From NCBI GenBank assembly GCA_015232485.1, contig JADFZP010000283.1:1-5045 (forward strand): 5,045 bases of DNA. Direction: 5' to 3'. The position numbers and the translations under genes were made by a program. The notes under the pieces are model-generated. The model was given only the letters and a program-made list of their open reading frames with translations, was not told the origin of the DNA and did no database searches. How positions within the stretch are numbered: the first letter of the stretch is position 1; each line of letters begins with the position of its first letter. This document shows positions 1-5,045 of this stretch, piece by piece. This DNA is from Alphaproteobacteria bacterium (lineage in GTDB: Bacteria; Pseudomonadota; Alphaproteobacteria; Rhodospirillales; Magnetospirillaceae).

Positions 1-847
1 CCTTGCGCTTCTCCAGGTCCAGGCCGCGCAGCAGCGCCGAAGGCGCCGCCCCGATGGTCGCCACCACGGTTTGCGCGTGGATCACGCGCCCGTCGGCCAG
101 TTCGACCGAGCCGGCGGCGGCCGAGCGGATGCCCACCCCGGTGACCAGTTCGACTCCGCGCGCTTGCAGGTTGCGCGCCGCGTAGTCGGCCAGACGGGGG
201 GTGAGTTCGGGCAGGATGCGGGGCAGGTGCTCGACCACCACGATGCGCGGCTCGTCGCGGCGCAGGCGGGGATAGAAGCGCAGACTGCGGCCGACCATGC
301 CCGCGACCTCGCCGGCCGTCTCGATGCCCGACAGGCCCGCGCCGACGATCACGAAGGTCAGCAGGCGGCGGCGCGCCTCCATGGTCTCGGCCACCTCGGC
401 CTGCTCCAGGCAGAAGATGACGTGGTTGCGCAGGCGAAAGGCGTCCGACAGGTCGCGCATCGTCATGGCGTGGCCGGCCAGGCCGGGAAAGCGCGACAGG
501 TCGGTCTCCAGTCCCAGCGCAAGCACCAGATGATCCCAGCGGGCGCGGCGCAGTTGCTCGCCCCGCGCGCCCTGCACGATCTCGACCTCGCGGCGGGCGA
601 AGTCGATTCCCGCCACCACGCCTTGCGAGGTCAGCGCGCCGGGCAGCAGCAGACGCAGCGGAGTCACCGCATCCGCGGCATTGACGCTGCCGCCGGCCAC
701 CTCGGGCAGCAGGGGCTGGAAGACGAAGTGATTGTCCTCGTCGACGATCTCGATCTCGATGTCGGGACGGCGCAGGCGCGCCAGATCGCGGGCCACGAAG
801 GCGCCGCCGAAGCCGGCCCCCAGGATCAGTACCCGTTTCGTCGTCAT
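1..847 (-). CDS. NDH-2-like FAD/NAD(P)H oxidoreductase, 3' end cut by window edge
   Basis: Minus-strand frame from ATG at 847-845, open for 282 codons to the window edge. The family usually runs about 400-440 residues, so roughly the last third is missing. Residues 6-15 read VLILGAGFGG, the FAD-binding Rossmann motif, with Asp36 closing the second strand. HFVFQPLLPEVAGG (residues 40-53) resembles the conserved FQPLLY-type segment of type II NADH dehydrogenases. A second dinucleotide fold carries VGAGLSGIETAGE (residues 168-180), the expected NAD(P)H site. VVATIGAAPS (271-280) sits where NDH-2 proteins usually show a WAAG-like stretch, so it is a somewhat divergent member. NDH-2 enzymes pass electrons from NADH to quinone at the inner membrane face without pumping protons; the C-terminal membrane anchor that would test this is not visible. 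The start lies just before the Rossmann motif and the next Met is residue 128, but no clear Shine-Dalgarno precedes it. Alternatives are a sulfide:quinone-type or other pyridine nucleotide-disulfide oxidoreductase; no redox Cys pair is visible in this part. Confidence 0.88.
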   Translation of the reverse strand, partial: MTTKRVLILGAGFGGAFVARDLARLRRPDIEIEIVDEDNHFVFQPLLPEVAGGSVNAADAVTPLRLLLPGALTSQGVVAGIDFARREVEIVQGARGEQLRRARWDHLVLALGLETDLSRFPGLAGHAMTMRDLSDAFRLRNHVIFCLEQAEVAETMEARRRLLTFVIVGAGLSGIETAGEVAGMVGRSLRFYPRLRRDEPRIVVVEHLPRILPELTPRLADYAARNLQARGVELVTGVGIRSAAAGSVELADGRVIHAQTVVATIGAAPSALLRGLDLEKRK

Positions 848-894
848 CGCCGCTATATGGGGGCTCGACCTAAGTATCGGTCTATCGCAGCGCA

Positions 895-922
895 AAATAA
901 CCTGGGCGGTTTGTCTGCCCAA
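895..922 (-). promoter_or_regulatory. Possible promoter for the NDH-2-like gene
   Basis: On the minus strand, TTGGGC (922-917) is followed after 16 nt by TTATTT (900-895), a weak -35/-10-like pair that would give a leader of about 40 nt before the start at 847. The match to sigma-70 consensus is poor. The call rests mainly on position and on its mirror symmetry with the gap-side element. Confidence 0.25.
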
Positions 923-967
923 ATGCGGCCGCCGCTTCGGGTAACCACGTCCCGCCCCTTTGGGCAG
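915..967. repeat. Perfect 9-bp inverted repeat in the divergent intergenic region
   Basis: CTGCCCAAA at 915-923 is exactly complementary to TTTGGGCAG at 959-967, with 35 nt between the arms. Read outward, each strand shows TTTGGGCAG leading toward its own gene, with an AT-rich, -10-like stretch about 15-28 nt further on (894-900 on the minus side, 984-995 on the plus side). The left arm can alternatively pair with TGGGC at 903-907, because GCCCA (917-921) lies inside it. It may be paired -35 elements, a regulator's operator pair, or chance; the sequence alone does not decide. Confidence 0.5.
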
Positions 968-995
968 GAATATCAGGATTGCCTAATTAAATATT
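960..995 (+). promoter_or_regulatory. Probable promoter region of gap-pgk
   Basis: Positions 968-1000 form the most AT-rich patch of the window and lie in the expected place for the gap promoter. TTGGGC (960-965) could serve as a -35; the -10 is ambiguous among overlapping AT stretches (TAATTA 984-989, TAAATA 988-993, AATATT 990-995). ATTGCC occurs twice here (978-983 and 993-998) with 9 nt between, as a tandem regulator site might. Transcription would start near 995-1003, leaving a leader of about 110 nt. Confidence 0.3.
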
Positions 996-1020
996 GCCAA
1001 GGCACGTTTTTTCGTGCTGG

Positions 1021-1096
1021 ATTCGCTCAGGCGACTATGAGAAATGTGGCTCGACCGGCGGGTGGCAACGACCACCGCCCATCCAATTCGCTCAGG
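1021..1096 (+). repeat. 11-bp direct repeat ATTCGCTCAGG in the gap leader
   Basis: ATTCGCTCAGG occurs at 1021-1031 and again at 1086-1096, 65 bp apart in register. The second copy runs into the gap ribosome binding site, sharing its AGG. The copies flank the leader hairpin at 1057-1079. Two identical 11-mers in about 260 bp are unlikely by chance (of order 1% for random sequence), but no known function is recognised. Confidence 0.5.
1057..1079 (+). other. Hairpin in the 5' leader of gap mRNA
   Basis: GGC (1057-1059), a bulged G (1060) and GGTGG (1061-1065) pair with CCACC (1072-1076) and GCC (1077-1079) around a 6-nt loop CAACGA. This gives eight pairs, seven of them G-C. No T run follows, so it is not an intrinsic terminator. 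It ends 14 nt before the gap Shine-Dalgarno and leaves it free. A role in mRNA stability, processing or protein binding is possible. Confidence 0.5.
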
Positions 1097-1102
1097 TGGA
1101 GG
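1094..1102 (+). promoter_or_regulatory. gap: Ribosome binding site of gap
   Basis: AGGTGGAGG ends 6 nt before the ATG at 1109. This decides the start: the next in-frame ATG at 1121 would be 18 nt away, and the in-frame ATG at 1037 has no comparable purine-rich site and would add 24 residues absent from GAPDH proteins. Confidence 0.8.
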
Positions 1103-1108
1103 ATCAAG

Positions 1109-2116
1109 ATGACTGTTCGGATGTCGATCAACGGGTTCGGCCGCATTGGCCGCCTTGTACTGAGGGCGCTCGCCGAATCCGGCCGCAAGGACGTGCAGGT
1201 GGTTGGCATCAACGACCTTGGCTCGGTCGCGGCCAACGCGCATCTGCTGAAGTACGATTCGGTCCACGGCATCTTCCCGGGCGAGATCCGCGTCGAGGGC
1301 GACACGATGATCGTCAACGGCGTGGTCATCAAGGTGACCGCCGAGCGCGATCCGACCAAGCTGCCCTGGGCCGACCTGGGCGTCGACGTCTGCGCCGAAT
1401 GCACCGGCATCTTCACGGCCCGCGACAAGGCCGCCCTGCACATGCAGGCGGGCGCCAAGCGCGTGCTGGTCTCGGCTCCCGCCGACGGCGCCGACCTGAC
1501 CGTGGTCTATGGCGTCAACAGCGACAAGCTGCGGGCCGAGCACAAGGTCGTCTCGAACGGCTCGTGCACCACCAACTGCCTGGCGCCGGTCGCCGACGTG
1601 CTGTCCAAGCTGTGCGGCATCGAGCACGGCTTCATGACCACCGTCCACGCCTTCACCGGCGACCAGAACACCGTCGACACCCTGCACAAGGACCTGCACC
1701 GCGCCCGCGCTGCGGCGGTCAGCATGATCCCCACCTCGACCGGCGCCGCCAAGGCGATCGGTCTGGTCCTGCCCGAGCTGGCCGGCAAGCTGGACGGCAC
1801 GGCGATCCGCGTGCCGACCCCCAACGTGTCGATGATCGACCTGAAGTTCGTGGCCTCGCGCGCCGTGACCAAGGACGAGATCAACGCCGCGATGGTCGAA
1901 GCCGCCAATGGCCGCCTGAAGGGCGTGCTGGGCGTCAACGACGAGCCGCTGGTCTCGATCGACTTCAACCACAATCCGGCCAGCTCGACCTTCGACCTGG
2001 GCCAGACCAAGGTTGTCGGCGGCACCTTCGTGCGCATCCTGTCCTGGTACGACAACGAGTGGGGCTTCTCGAACCGCATGACGGACACCGCCGCCGCCAT
2101 GGCCAAGCTGGGCTGA
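1109..2116 (+). CDS. gap: Glyceraldehyde-3-phosphate dehydrogenase, type I
   Basis: 335-aa cytosolic enzyme converting glyceraldehyde 3-phosphate, NAD+ and phosphate to 1,3-bisphosphoglycerate and NADH, in glycolysis and, reversed, gluconeogenesis or carbon fixation. The length matches the family (about 330-337). The N-terminal Rossmann fold opens with INGFGRIGR (residues 7-15); Asp36 in GINDL is at the position that favours NAD over NADP. The catalytic site is SNGSCTTNCLAP with Cys153, and the partner base is His180 in TTVHAFT. Arg234 in IRVPTPNVS belongs to the phosphate-binding region, and the C-terminus has the conserved SWYDNEWGFSNRM. The segment after the active-site His reads TVDTLHKDLHRARAAA; Thr-Leu replaces the Leu-Pro of many NAD-specific enzymes, which I recall as usual in alphaproteobacterial proteins, so cofactor preference is not fully settled. 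A strong ribosome site at 1094-1102 sets the start. pgk follows after 5 nt. Whether it serves catabolic or Calvin-cycle flux cannot be told from this window. Confidence 0.98.
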   Translation: MTVRMSINGFGRIGRLVLRALAESGRKDVQVVGINDLGSVAANAHLLKYDSVHGIFPGEIRVEGDTMIVNGVVIKVTAERDPTKLPWADLGVDVCAECTGIFTARDKAALHMQAGAKRVLVSAPADGADLTVVYGVNSDKLRAEHKVVSNGSCTTNCLAPVADVLSKLCGIEHGFMTTVHAFTGDQNTVDTLHKDLHRARAAAVSMIPTSTGAAKAIGLVLPELAGKLDGTAIRVPTPNVSMIDLKFVASRAVTKDEINAAMVEAANGRLKGVLGVNDEPLVSIDFNHNPASSTFDLGQTKVVGGTFVRILSWYDNEWGFSNRMTDTAAAMAKLG

Positions 2117-2121
2117 CGGAC

Positions 2122-3330
2122 ATGCCGTCCTTCAGAACGCTCGACGACCTCGACGTCCGCGGCAAGCGGGTGCTGGTGCGCGCCGACCTCAACGTCCCCA
2201 TGAAGGACGGCAAGGTGACCGACGCCACCCGCATCGAGCGCTCCGCCGCCACCTTCGCCGATCTGGCGAAGGCGGGCGCCCGGGTGGTCATCATCACCCA
2301 TTTCGGCCGGCCGAAGGGCAAGCCGAATCCCGACATGTCGCTGCGGCCGCTGATCGAACCGATCTCGAAGGCGCTTGGCGGACGGCCGGTGGCCTTCGCC
2401 GAGGATTGCATCGGCCCGGCGGCCGCCGCGGTGGTCGACGCCCTGAAGGACGGCGAGGTCTGCCTGCTCGAGAACGTCCGGTTCCATGCCGAGGAAGAGA
2501 AGAACGATCTCGACTTCGCCAAGAAGCTGGCGGCGCTCGGCGACGTTTACGTCAACGACGCCTTCTCGACGGCGCACCGCGCCCACAGCTCGACCGAAGC
2601 CATCGCCCGGCTGTTGCCGGCGGCGGCCGGCCGGCTGATGCAGGCCGAACTGGTGGCCCTGGCCAAGGCGCTGGAAAAGCCCACCCGGCCGGTGGCCGCG
2701 GTGGTCGGCGGCGCCAAGGTCTCGACCAAGCTGGAACTGCTGGGCAACATGGTCGGCCGGGTCGACATGCTGGTGATCGGCGGCGGCATGGCCAACACCT
2801 TCCTGTTCGCGCTGGGCACCGACATCGGCAAGTCCCTGTGCGAAAAGGAGATGGCCGACACCGTCCGCCAGATCATGGAAAAGGCCAAGGCGGCGAACTG
2901 CGACATCGTCCTGCCGACCGACGCGGTGATCGCCCGCGAGTTCAAGGAAGGCGCCGCGTCCGAGGTGGTGCCGGTCGGCAAGGTGCCGGCCGACGCGATG
3001 ATCCTCGACGCCGGTCCGGACAGCGTCAAGACCATCGTCGCCAAGCTGGCCGGTTGCAAGACCCTGGTCTGGAACGGCCCGCTGGGCGCGTTCGAGATCC
3101 GTCCCTTCGACGACGCCACCAATGCGGTGGCCCGCGAGGCGGCGGCGCTGACGGTGGCCGGCAAGCTGTTGACCGTGGCCGGCGGTGGCGACACCGTGGC
3201 GGCGCTGGCCCATGCCGGCGTCGACCAGAAGTTCAGCTATGTTTCGACGGCGGGCGGCGCCTTCCTCGAATGGCTGGAAGGCAAGACCCTGCCGGGCGTC
3301 GCGGCCCTCGAGGACGCGGCGAAGAAGTAG
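2122..3330 (+). CDS. pgk: Phosphoglycerate kinase
   Basis: 402-aa cytosolic monomeric kinase transferring phosphate between 1,3-bisphosphoglycerate and ADP, the step after GAPDH. Length is normal for bacterial PGK (about 390-415). The signature RVLVRADLNVP (residues 16-26) carries substrate-binding Asp22 and Asn24. Further 3-phosphoglycerate contacts are Arg37, HFGRP (60-64), Arg120 in ENVRF and Arg153 in TAHRAHSS. The nucleotide-binding C-domain has GGAKVSTK (196-203, with Lys199 and Lys203), WNGPLGAFE (317-325, Glu325) and the GGGDT phosphate loop (354-358), followed by the hinge-closing VSTAGGAFLEWLEGKTLPGV region (374-393). Every expected catalytic residue is present. The ATG lies 5 nt past the gap TGA; only a weak GGA sits 1 nt before it, so translation is probably coupled to gap. 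The strong terminator just after the TAG closes the unit, so fba or pyk, often next in other genomes, is not in this operon. Confidence 0.98.
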   Translation: MPSFRTLDDLDVRGKRVLVRADLNVPMKDGKVTDATRIERSAATFADLAKAGARVVIITHFGRPKGKPNPDMSLRPLIEPISKALGGRPVAFAEDCIGPAAAAVVDALKDGEVCLLENVRFHAEEEKNDLDFAKKLAALGDVYVNDAFSTAHRAHSSTEAIARLLPAAAGRLMQAELVALAKALEKPTRPVAAVVGGAKVSTKLELLGNMVGRVDMLVIGGGMANTFLFALGTDIGKSLCEKEMADTVRQIMEKAKAANCDIVLPTDAVIAREFKEGAASEVVPVGKVPADAMILDAGPDSVKTIVAKLAGCKTLVWNGPLGAFEIRPFDDATNAVAREAAALTVAGKLLTVAGGGDTVAALAHAGVDQKFSYVSTAGGAFLEWLEGKTLPGVAALEDAAKK

Positions 3331-3340
3331 CAGGCGAATG

Positions 3341-3367
3341 CGGGGAGGGCGCGGCCCTCCCCGTTTT
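3341..3367 (+). terminator. Rho-independent terminator of gap-pgk
   Basis: CGGGGAGGGC (3341-3350) pairs perfectly over 10 bp with GCCCTCCCCG (3354-3363) around a GCG loop, followed directly by TTTT (3364-3367). It begins 10 nt after the pgk stop codon. The T run is short, but the stem is almost all G-C. Confidence 0.92.
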
Positions 3368-3400
3368 CCATTTCGCGCTTGCGGCATAAGCGGCGCCATG

Positions 3401-3435
3401 CTCTCTCCCCGTTCGGAAGTGGTACCCGGAGAGGG
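3401..3435 (+). promoter_or_regulatory. Transporter ribosome binding site inside a possible masking hairpin
   Basis: The purine-rich stretch GGAGAGGGGAAG (3428-3439) holds the Shine-Dalgarno; GAGGGG ends 5 nt before the ATG at 3442. CTCTCTCC (3401-3408) can pair with GGAGAGGG (3428-3435) over 8 positions, one a G-T wobble, with 19 nt between; that loop contains a small CCG-TT-CGG stem (3409-3416). Pairing would cover most of the ribosome site. A weak -10-like CATAAG (3385-3390) without a good -35 lies just upstream; if it were used, the transcript would start almost at this hairpin. Confidence 0.4.
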
Positions 3436-3441
3436 GAAGTC

Positions 3442-5045
3442 ATGCCTTTGCTCGATGCGCTCGCGGGTGGCCACCCGGTCGCCCAGGCGTTGATCGTGCT
3501 CAGCCTGGTGGCGATCGGCGGGCTGGCGATCGGCAGCGTCAAATTCGGCAATCTACGGCTGGGGGTGGGCGGGACGCTGTTCTCGGGCATCGCCTTCGCG
3601 CATTTCGGCATCGGCATCGACGCCGAGATCCTGTCCTTCGTGCGCGAATTCGGGCTGATCCTGTTCGTCTACTGCATCGGGCTGCAGGTCGGCCCCGGAT
3701 TCTTCAACGCGCTTCGCAAGGACGGGCTGCGCCTGAACGCCATCGCCGTGGCGGTGGTGGTGCTGGGGGTGATCGGCGCGGCGATCCTGCATCTGGCGGG
3801 GCTGCCGCTGCCGGTGGTGCTGGGCTTGCTTGCCGGCGCGGTGACCAACACGCCCTCGCTGGCCGCGGCGCAGCAGATGCTGCACGAGGTGGGGGTCCAG
3901 GGGCCGGCGCTGGTGCTGCCGGGGCTGGGCTACGCGGTGGCCTATCCGTTCGGCATCCTGGGAACCCTGTTGTCGATCGTCGTGGTGCGCGTGCTGTTCC
4001 GCGTCGACACCACGGCCGAGGGCCGCGCCTTCGAGGACGCCCGCCGCAAGGGTCGCGAGGCGCTGGAGACGGCCAACATCGAGATCCGCAATCCCAACCT
4101 CGACGGGCTGAAGCTGCGCGACATCCCCGCTTTGTCCACGCTGGGCGTGGTGCTGTCGCGGGTGCTGCACGACGGCAGCCAGCACGTCGCCCGCCCCGAG
4201 GATCGCGTGGCGCTGGGCGACGTGGTGCTGGCGGTCGGGCCGAAGGAGCGACTGAACGATCTGCGCCTGATCATGGGCGCCGAATCGAGCCTCGACCTCA
4301 AGGCGATGCCCAGCGGCGTCAAATGGGAACGACTGGTGGTGACCAACGCCAAGGTGCTGGGCGCCACGCTGGGCGGGCTGAATCTGCGCCGGGTGCATGG
4401 CGTGACGCTGTCGCGCGTCGTGCGGGCCGGCGTGGAACTGGTGCCGTCCTCGGCGCTGCGGCTGGAATTCGGCGACATCGTCACGGCGATCGGCGAGCCG
4501 GGCGCTTTGGCCGAGGTCGCCCAGTTGCTGGGCAACAAGGCCAGCGCCCTGCAACACGCGCAAATAGCCCCGATCTTCATCGGCATCGCCCTGGGCATCA
4601 TCCTGGGCGGCATCCCGATCAGCCTGCCCGGCCTGTCGGTGCCGCTCAAGCTTGGGCTGGCCGGCGGACCGCTGGTGGCGGCCCTGTTGCTCAGCCGCAT
4701 CGGCCATGTCGGGCCGCTGGTGTGGTTCATGCCGCCCGCCTCGAACGCCGTGCTGCGCGAGATCGGCATCGTGTTGTTCCTGGCGGCGGTCGGCCTGCGC
4801 GCCGGGGGCAGCTTCGTCGCCACCGTGGTCGACGGCGACGGCCTGCTGTGGATCGCCTGCGGCGCGCTGCTCACGGTGATTCCGCTGCTGGTGGTCGGCA
4901 TCGCGGCGCGCTACTTCGCCCGCACCAACTTCCTGACCATCGGCGGCCTGCTGGCCGGCAGCATGACCGACCCGCCGGCCCTTGCCTTCGCCAACGCCCT
5001 GCACCCCTCCGAGGCGCCCTCGCTGGCCTATGCCACGGTCTATCC
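3442..5045 (+). CDS. AAE-family (AspT/YidE/YbjL-like) membrane transporter, C-terminal end cut by window edge
   Basis: 534 codons are visible with no stop; YidE-type proteins are about 550-565 aa, so only some 15-30 residues are missing. Domain order is typical of the family: an N-terminal membrane half (about residues 13-187), a cytoplasmic part with two RCK_C/TrkA_C-like domains (about 200-283 and 285-368), and a second membrane half (from about 376). The paired signatures are clear: VTNTPSLAAAQQ (134-145) in the first half and GGLLAGSMTDPPALAFAN (501-518) in the second, an internal duplication with matching T-N/D-x-P cores. The N-terminus, GSVKFGNLRLGVGG (31-44), matches the start of YidE-like proteins and a good ribosome site precedes the ATG, so the start is well supported. 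AspT exchanges aspartate for alanine; for YidE/YbjL relatives the substrate is not established and cannot be read here. RCK_C domains usually bind a small ligand that gates transport. It lies beyond the gap-pgk terminator, so it is probably transcribed separately. Confidence 0.92.
   Translation, partial: MPLLDALAGGHPVAQALIVLSLVAIGGLAIGSVKFGNLRLGVGGTLFSGIAFAHFGIGIDAEILSFVREFGLILFVYCIGLQVGPGFFNALRKDGLRLNAIAVAVVVLGVIGAAILHLAGLPLPVVLGLLAGAVTNTPSLAAAQQMLHEVGVQGPALVLPGLGYAVAYPFGILGTLLSIVVVRVLFRVDTTAEGRAFEDARRKGREALETANIEIRNPNLDGLKLRDIPALSTLGVVLSRVLHDGSQHVARPEDRVALGDVVLAVGPKERLNDLRLIMGAESSLDLKAMPSGVKWERLVVTNAKVLGATLGGLNLRRVHGVTLSRVVRAGVELVPSSALRLEFGDIVTAIGEPGALAEVAQLLGNKASALQHAQIAPIFIGIALGIILGGIPISLPGLSVPLKLGLAGGPLVAALLLSRIGHVGPLVWFMPPASNAVLREIGIVLFLAAVGLRAGGSFVATVVDGDGLLWIACGALLTVIPLLVVGIAARYFARTNFLTIGGLLAGSMTDPPALAFANALHPSEAPSLAYATVY

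Noticed and set aside
1002..1017. GCACG-TTTTTT-CGTGC inverted repeat as a terminator
   Set aside because: The T run is in the loop, not after the stem, and the stem is only 5 bp, so it fits neither strand as an intrinsic terminator.
995..1018. Sigma-54 type promoter around GGCACG
   Set aside because: The required GG and GC dinucleotides are not at the -24/-12 spacing on either strand.
1037..1108. In-frame ATG at 1037 as an alternative gap start
   Set aside because: It would add 24 residues rich in Arg and Asn that are unlike any GAPDH N-terminus, and the strong ribosome site fits the ATG at 1109.
983..1972. 329-aa minus-strand frame opposite gap
   Set aside because: Antisense of GAPDH with repetitive Val/Asp/Gly/His composition; no family signature.
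71..2116. 681-aa plus-strand frame running through the NDH-2-like region into gap
   Set aside because: Only the part from 1109 is GAPDH. The upstream part is antisense to the oxidoreductase or noncoding leader, has low-complexity composition, and stays open because of high GC.
994..3330. 778-aa frame extending pgk upstream through gap
   Set aside because: The part before 2122 is gap read in another frame, with Arg-, Gly- and Gln-rich nonsense; PGK similarity begins at the ATG at 2122.
1507..3474. 655-aa minus-strand frame opposite gap and pgk
   Set aside because: Composition rich in Arg, Gly, His and Gln with no domain; it is the antisense of two well-supported enzymes.
3398..3493. Small overlapping frame (31 aa) starting before the transporter
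   Set aside because: No ribosome site and no recognisable peptide. It is kept only as a note in the masking-hairpin finding.
3553..5004. 483-aa minus-strand frame opposite the transporter
   Set aside because: His/Gln/Arg-rich antisense shadow of a membrane protein gene, with no recognisable motif.
1..5045. Mobile element, CRISPR array, tRNA/rRNA or defence system
   Set aside because: No terminal repeats, transposase or integrase motifs, spaced repeat arrays or RNA gene signatures were seen; all coding space is taken by four ordinary metabolic or transport genes.

Overview
This 5,045-base window is GC-rich chromosomal DNA with strong third-position G/C bias. The proteins look alphaproteobacterial: the GAPDH active-site region reads HAFTGDQNTVDTLHKDL and PGK carries FAEDCIGP. 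A Rhodospirillales-like host is plausible, but the genus is a guess. I see no mobile elements, tRNA or rRNA genes, CRISPR arrays or signs of recent transfer. It looks like a core-metabolism locus.

Layout. (1) Positions 1-847, minus strand: the first 282 codons of a two-Rossmann-fold FAD/NAD(P)H oxidoreductase resembling type II NADH dehydrogenase; its C-terminus lies outside the window. (2) Positions 848-1108: a divergent intergenic region. It holds a perfect 9-bp inverted repeat whose arms point outward toward both genes, an AT-rich patch, an 11-bp direct repeat, and a bulged hairpin just ahead of the gap ribosome binding site. (3) Positions 1109-2116, plus strand: gap (GAPDH, 335 aa). (4) Positions 2122-3330, plus strand: pgk (phosphoglycerate kinase, 402 aa), only 5 nt after the gap stop and without a convincing Shine-Dalgarno. 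(5) Positions 3341-3367: a textbook intrinsic terminator with a 10-bp perfect stem, a 3-nt loop and TTTT. (6) Positions 3442-5045, plus strand: a nearly complete YidE/YbjL-type transporter of the aspartate:alanine exchanger (AAE) family. Its ribosome binding site can pair with a sequence about 20 nt upstream.

How the genes fit together. gap and pgk are consecutive reactions of lower glycolysis/gluconeogenesis and form a tight transcription unit closed by the terminator. The divergent NDH-2-like enzyme would, if it really is an NADH:quinone oxidoreductase, reoxidise NADH made by GAPDH; that link rests on function and the shared promoter region only. The transporter lies beyond the terminator and is probably expressed separately; its substrate cannot be read from sequence.

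I found no evidence of a new multi-gene system. The observations most worth a second look are the symmetric divergent control region, the gap leader hairpin with its flanking repeats, and the possible occlusion of the transporter's ribosome binding site. All three are inferences from sequence patterns.
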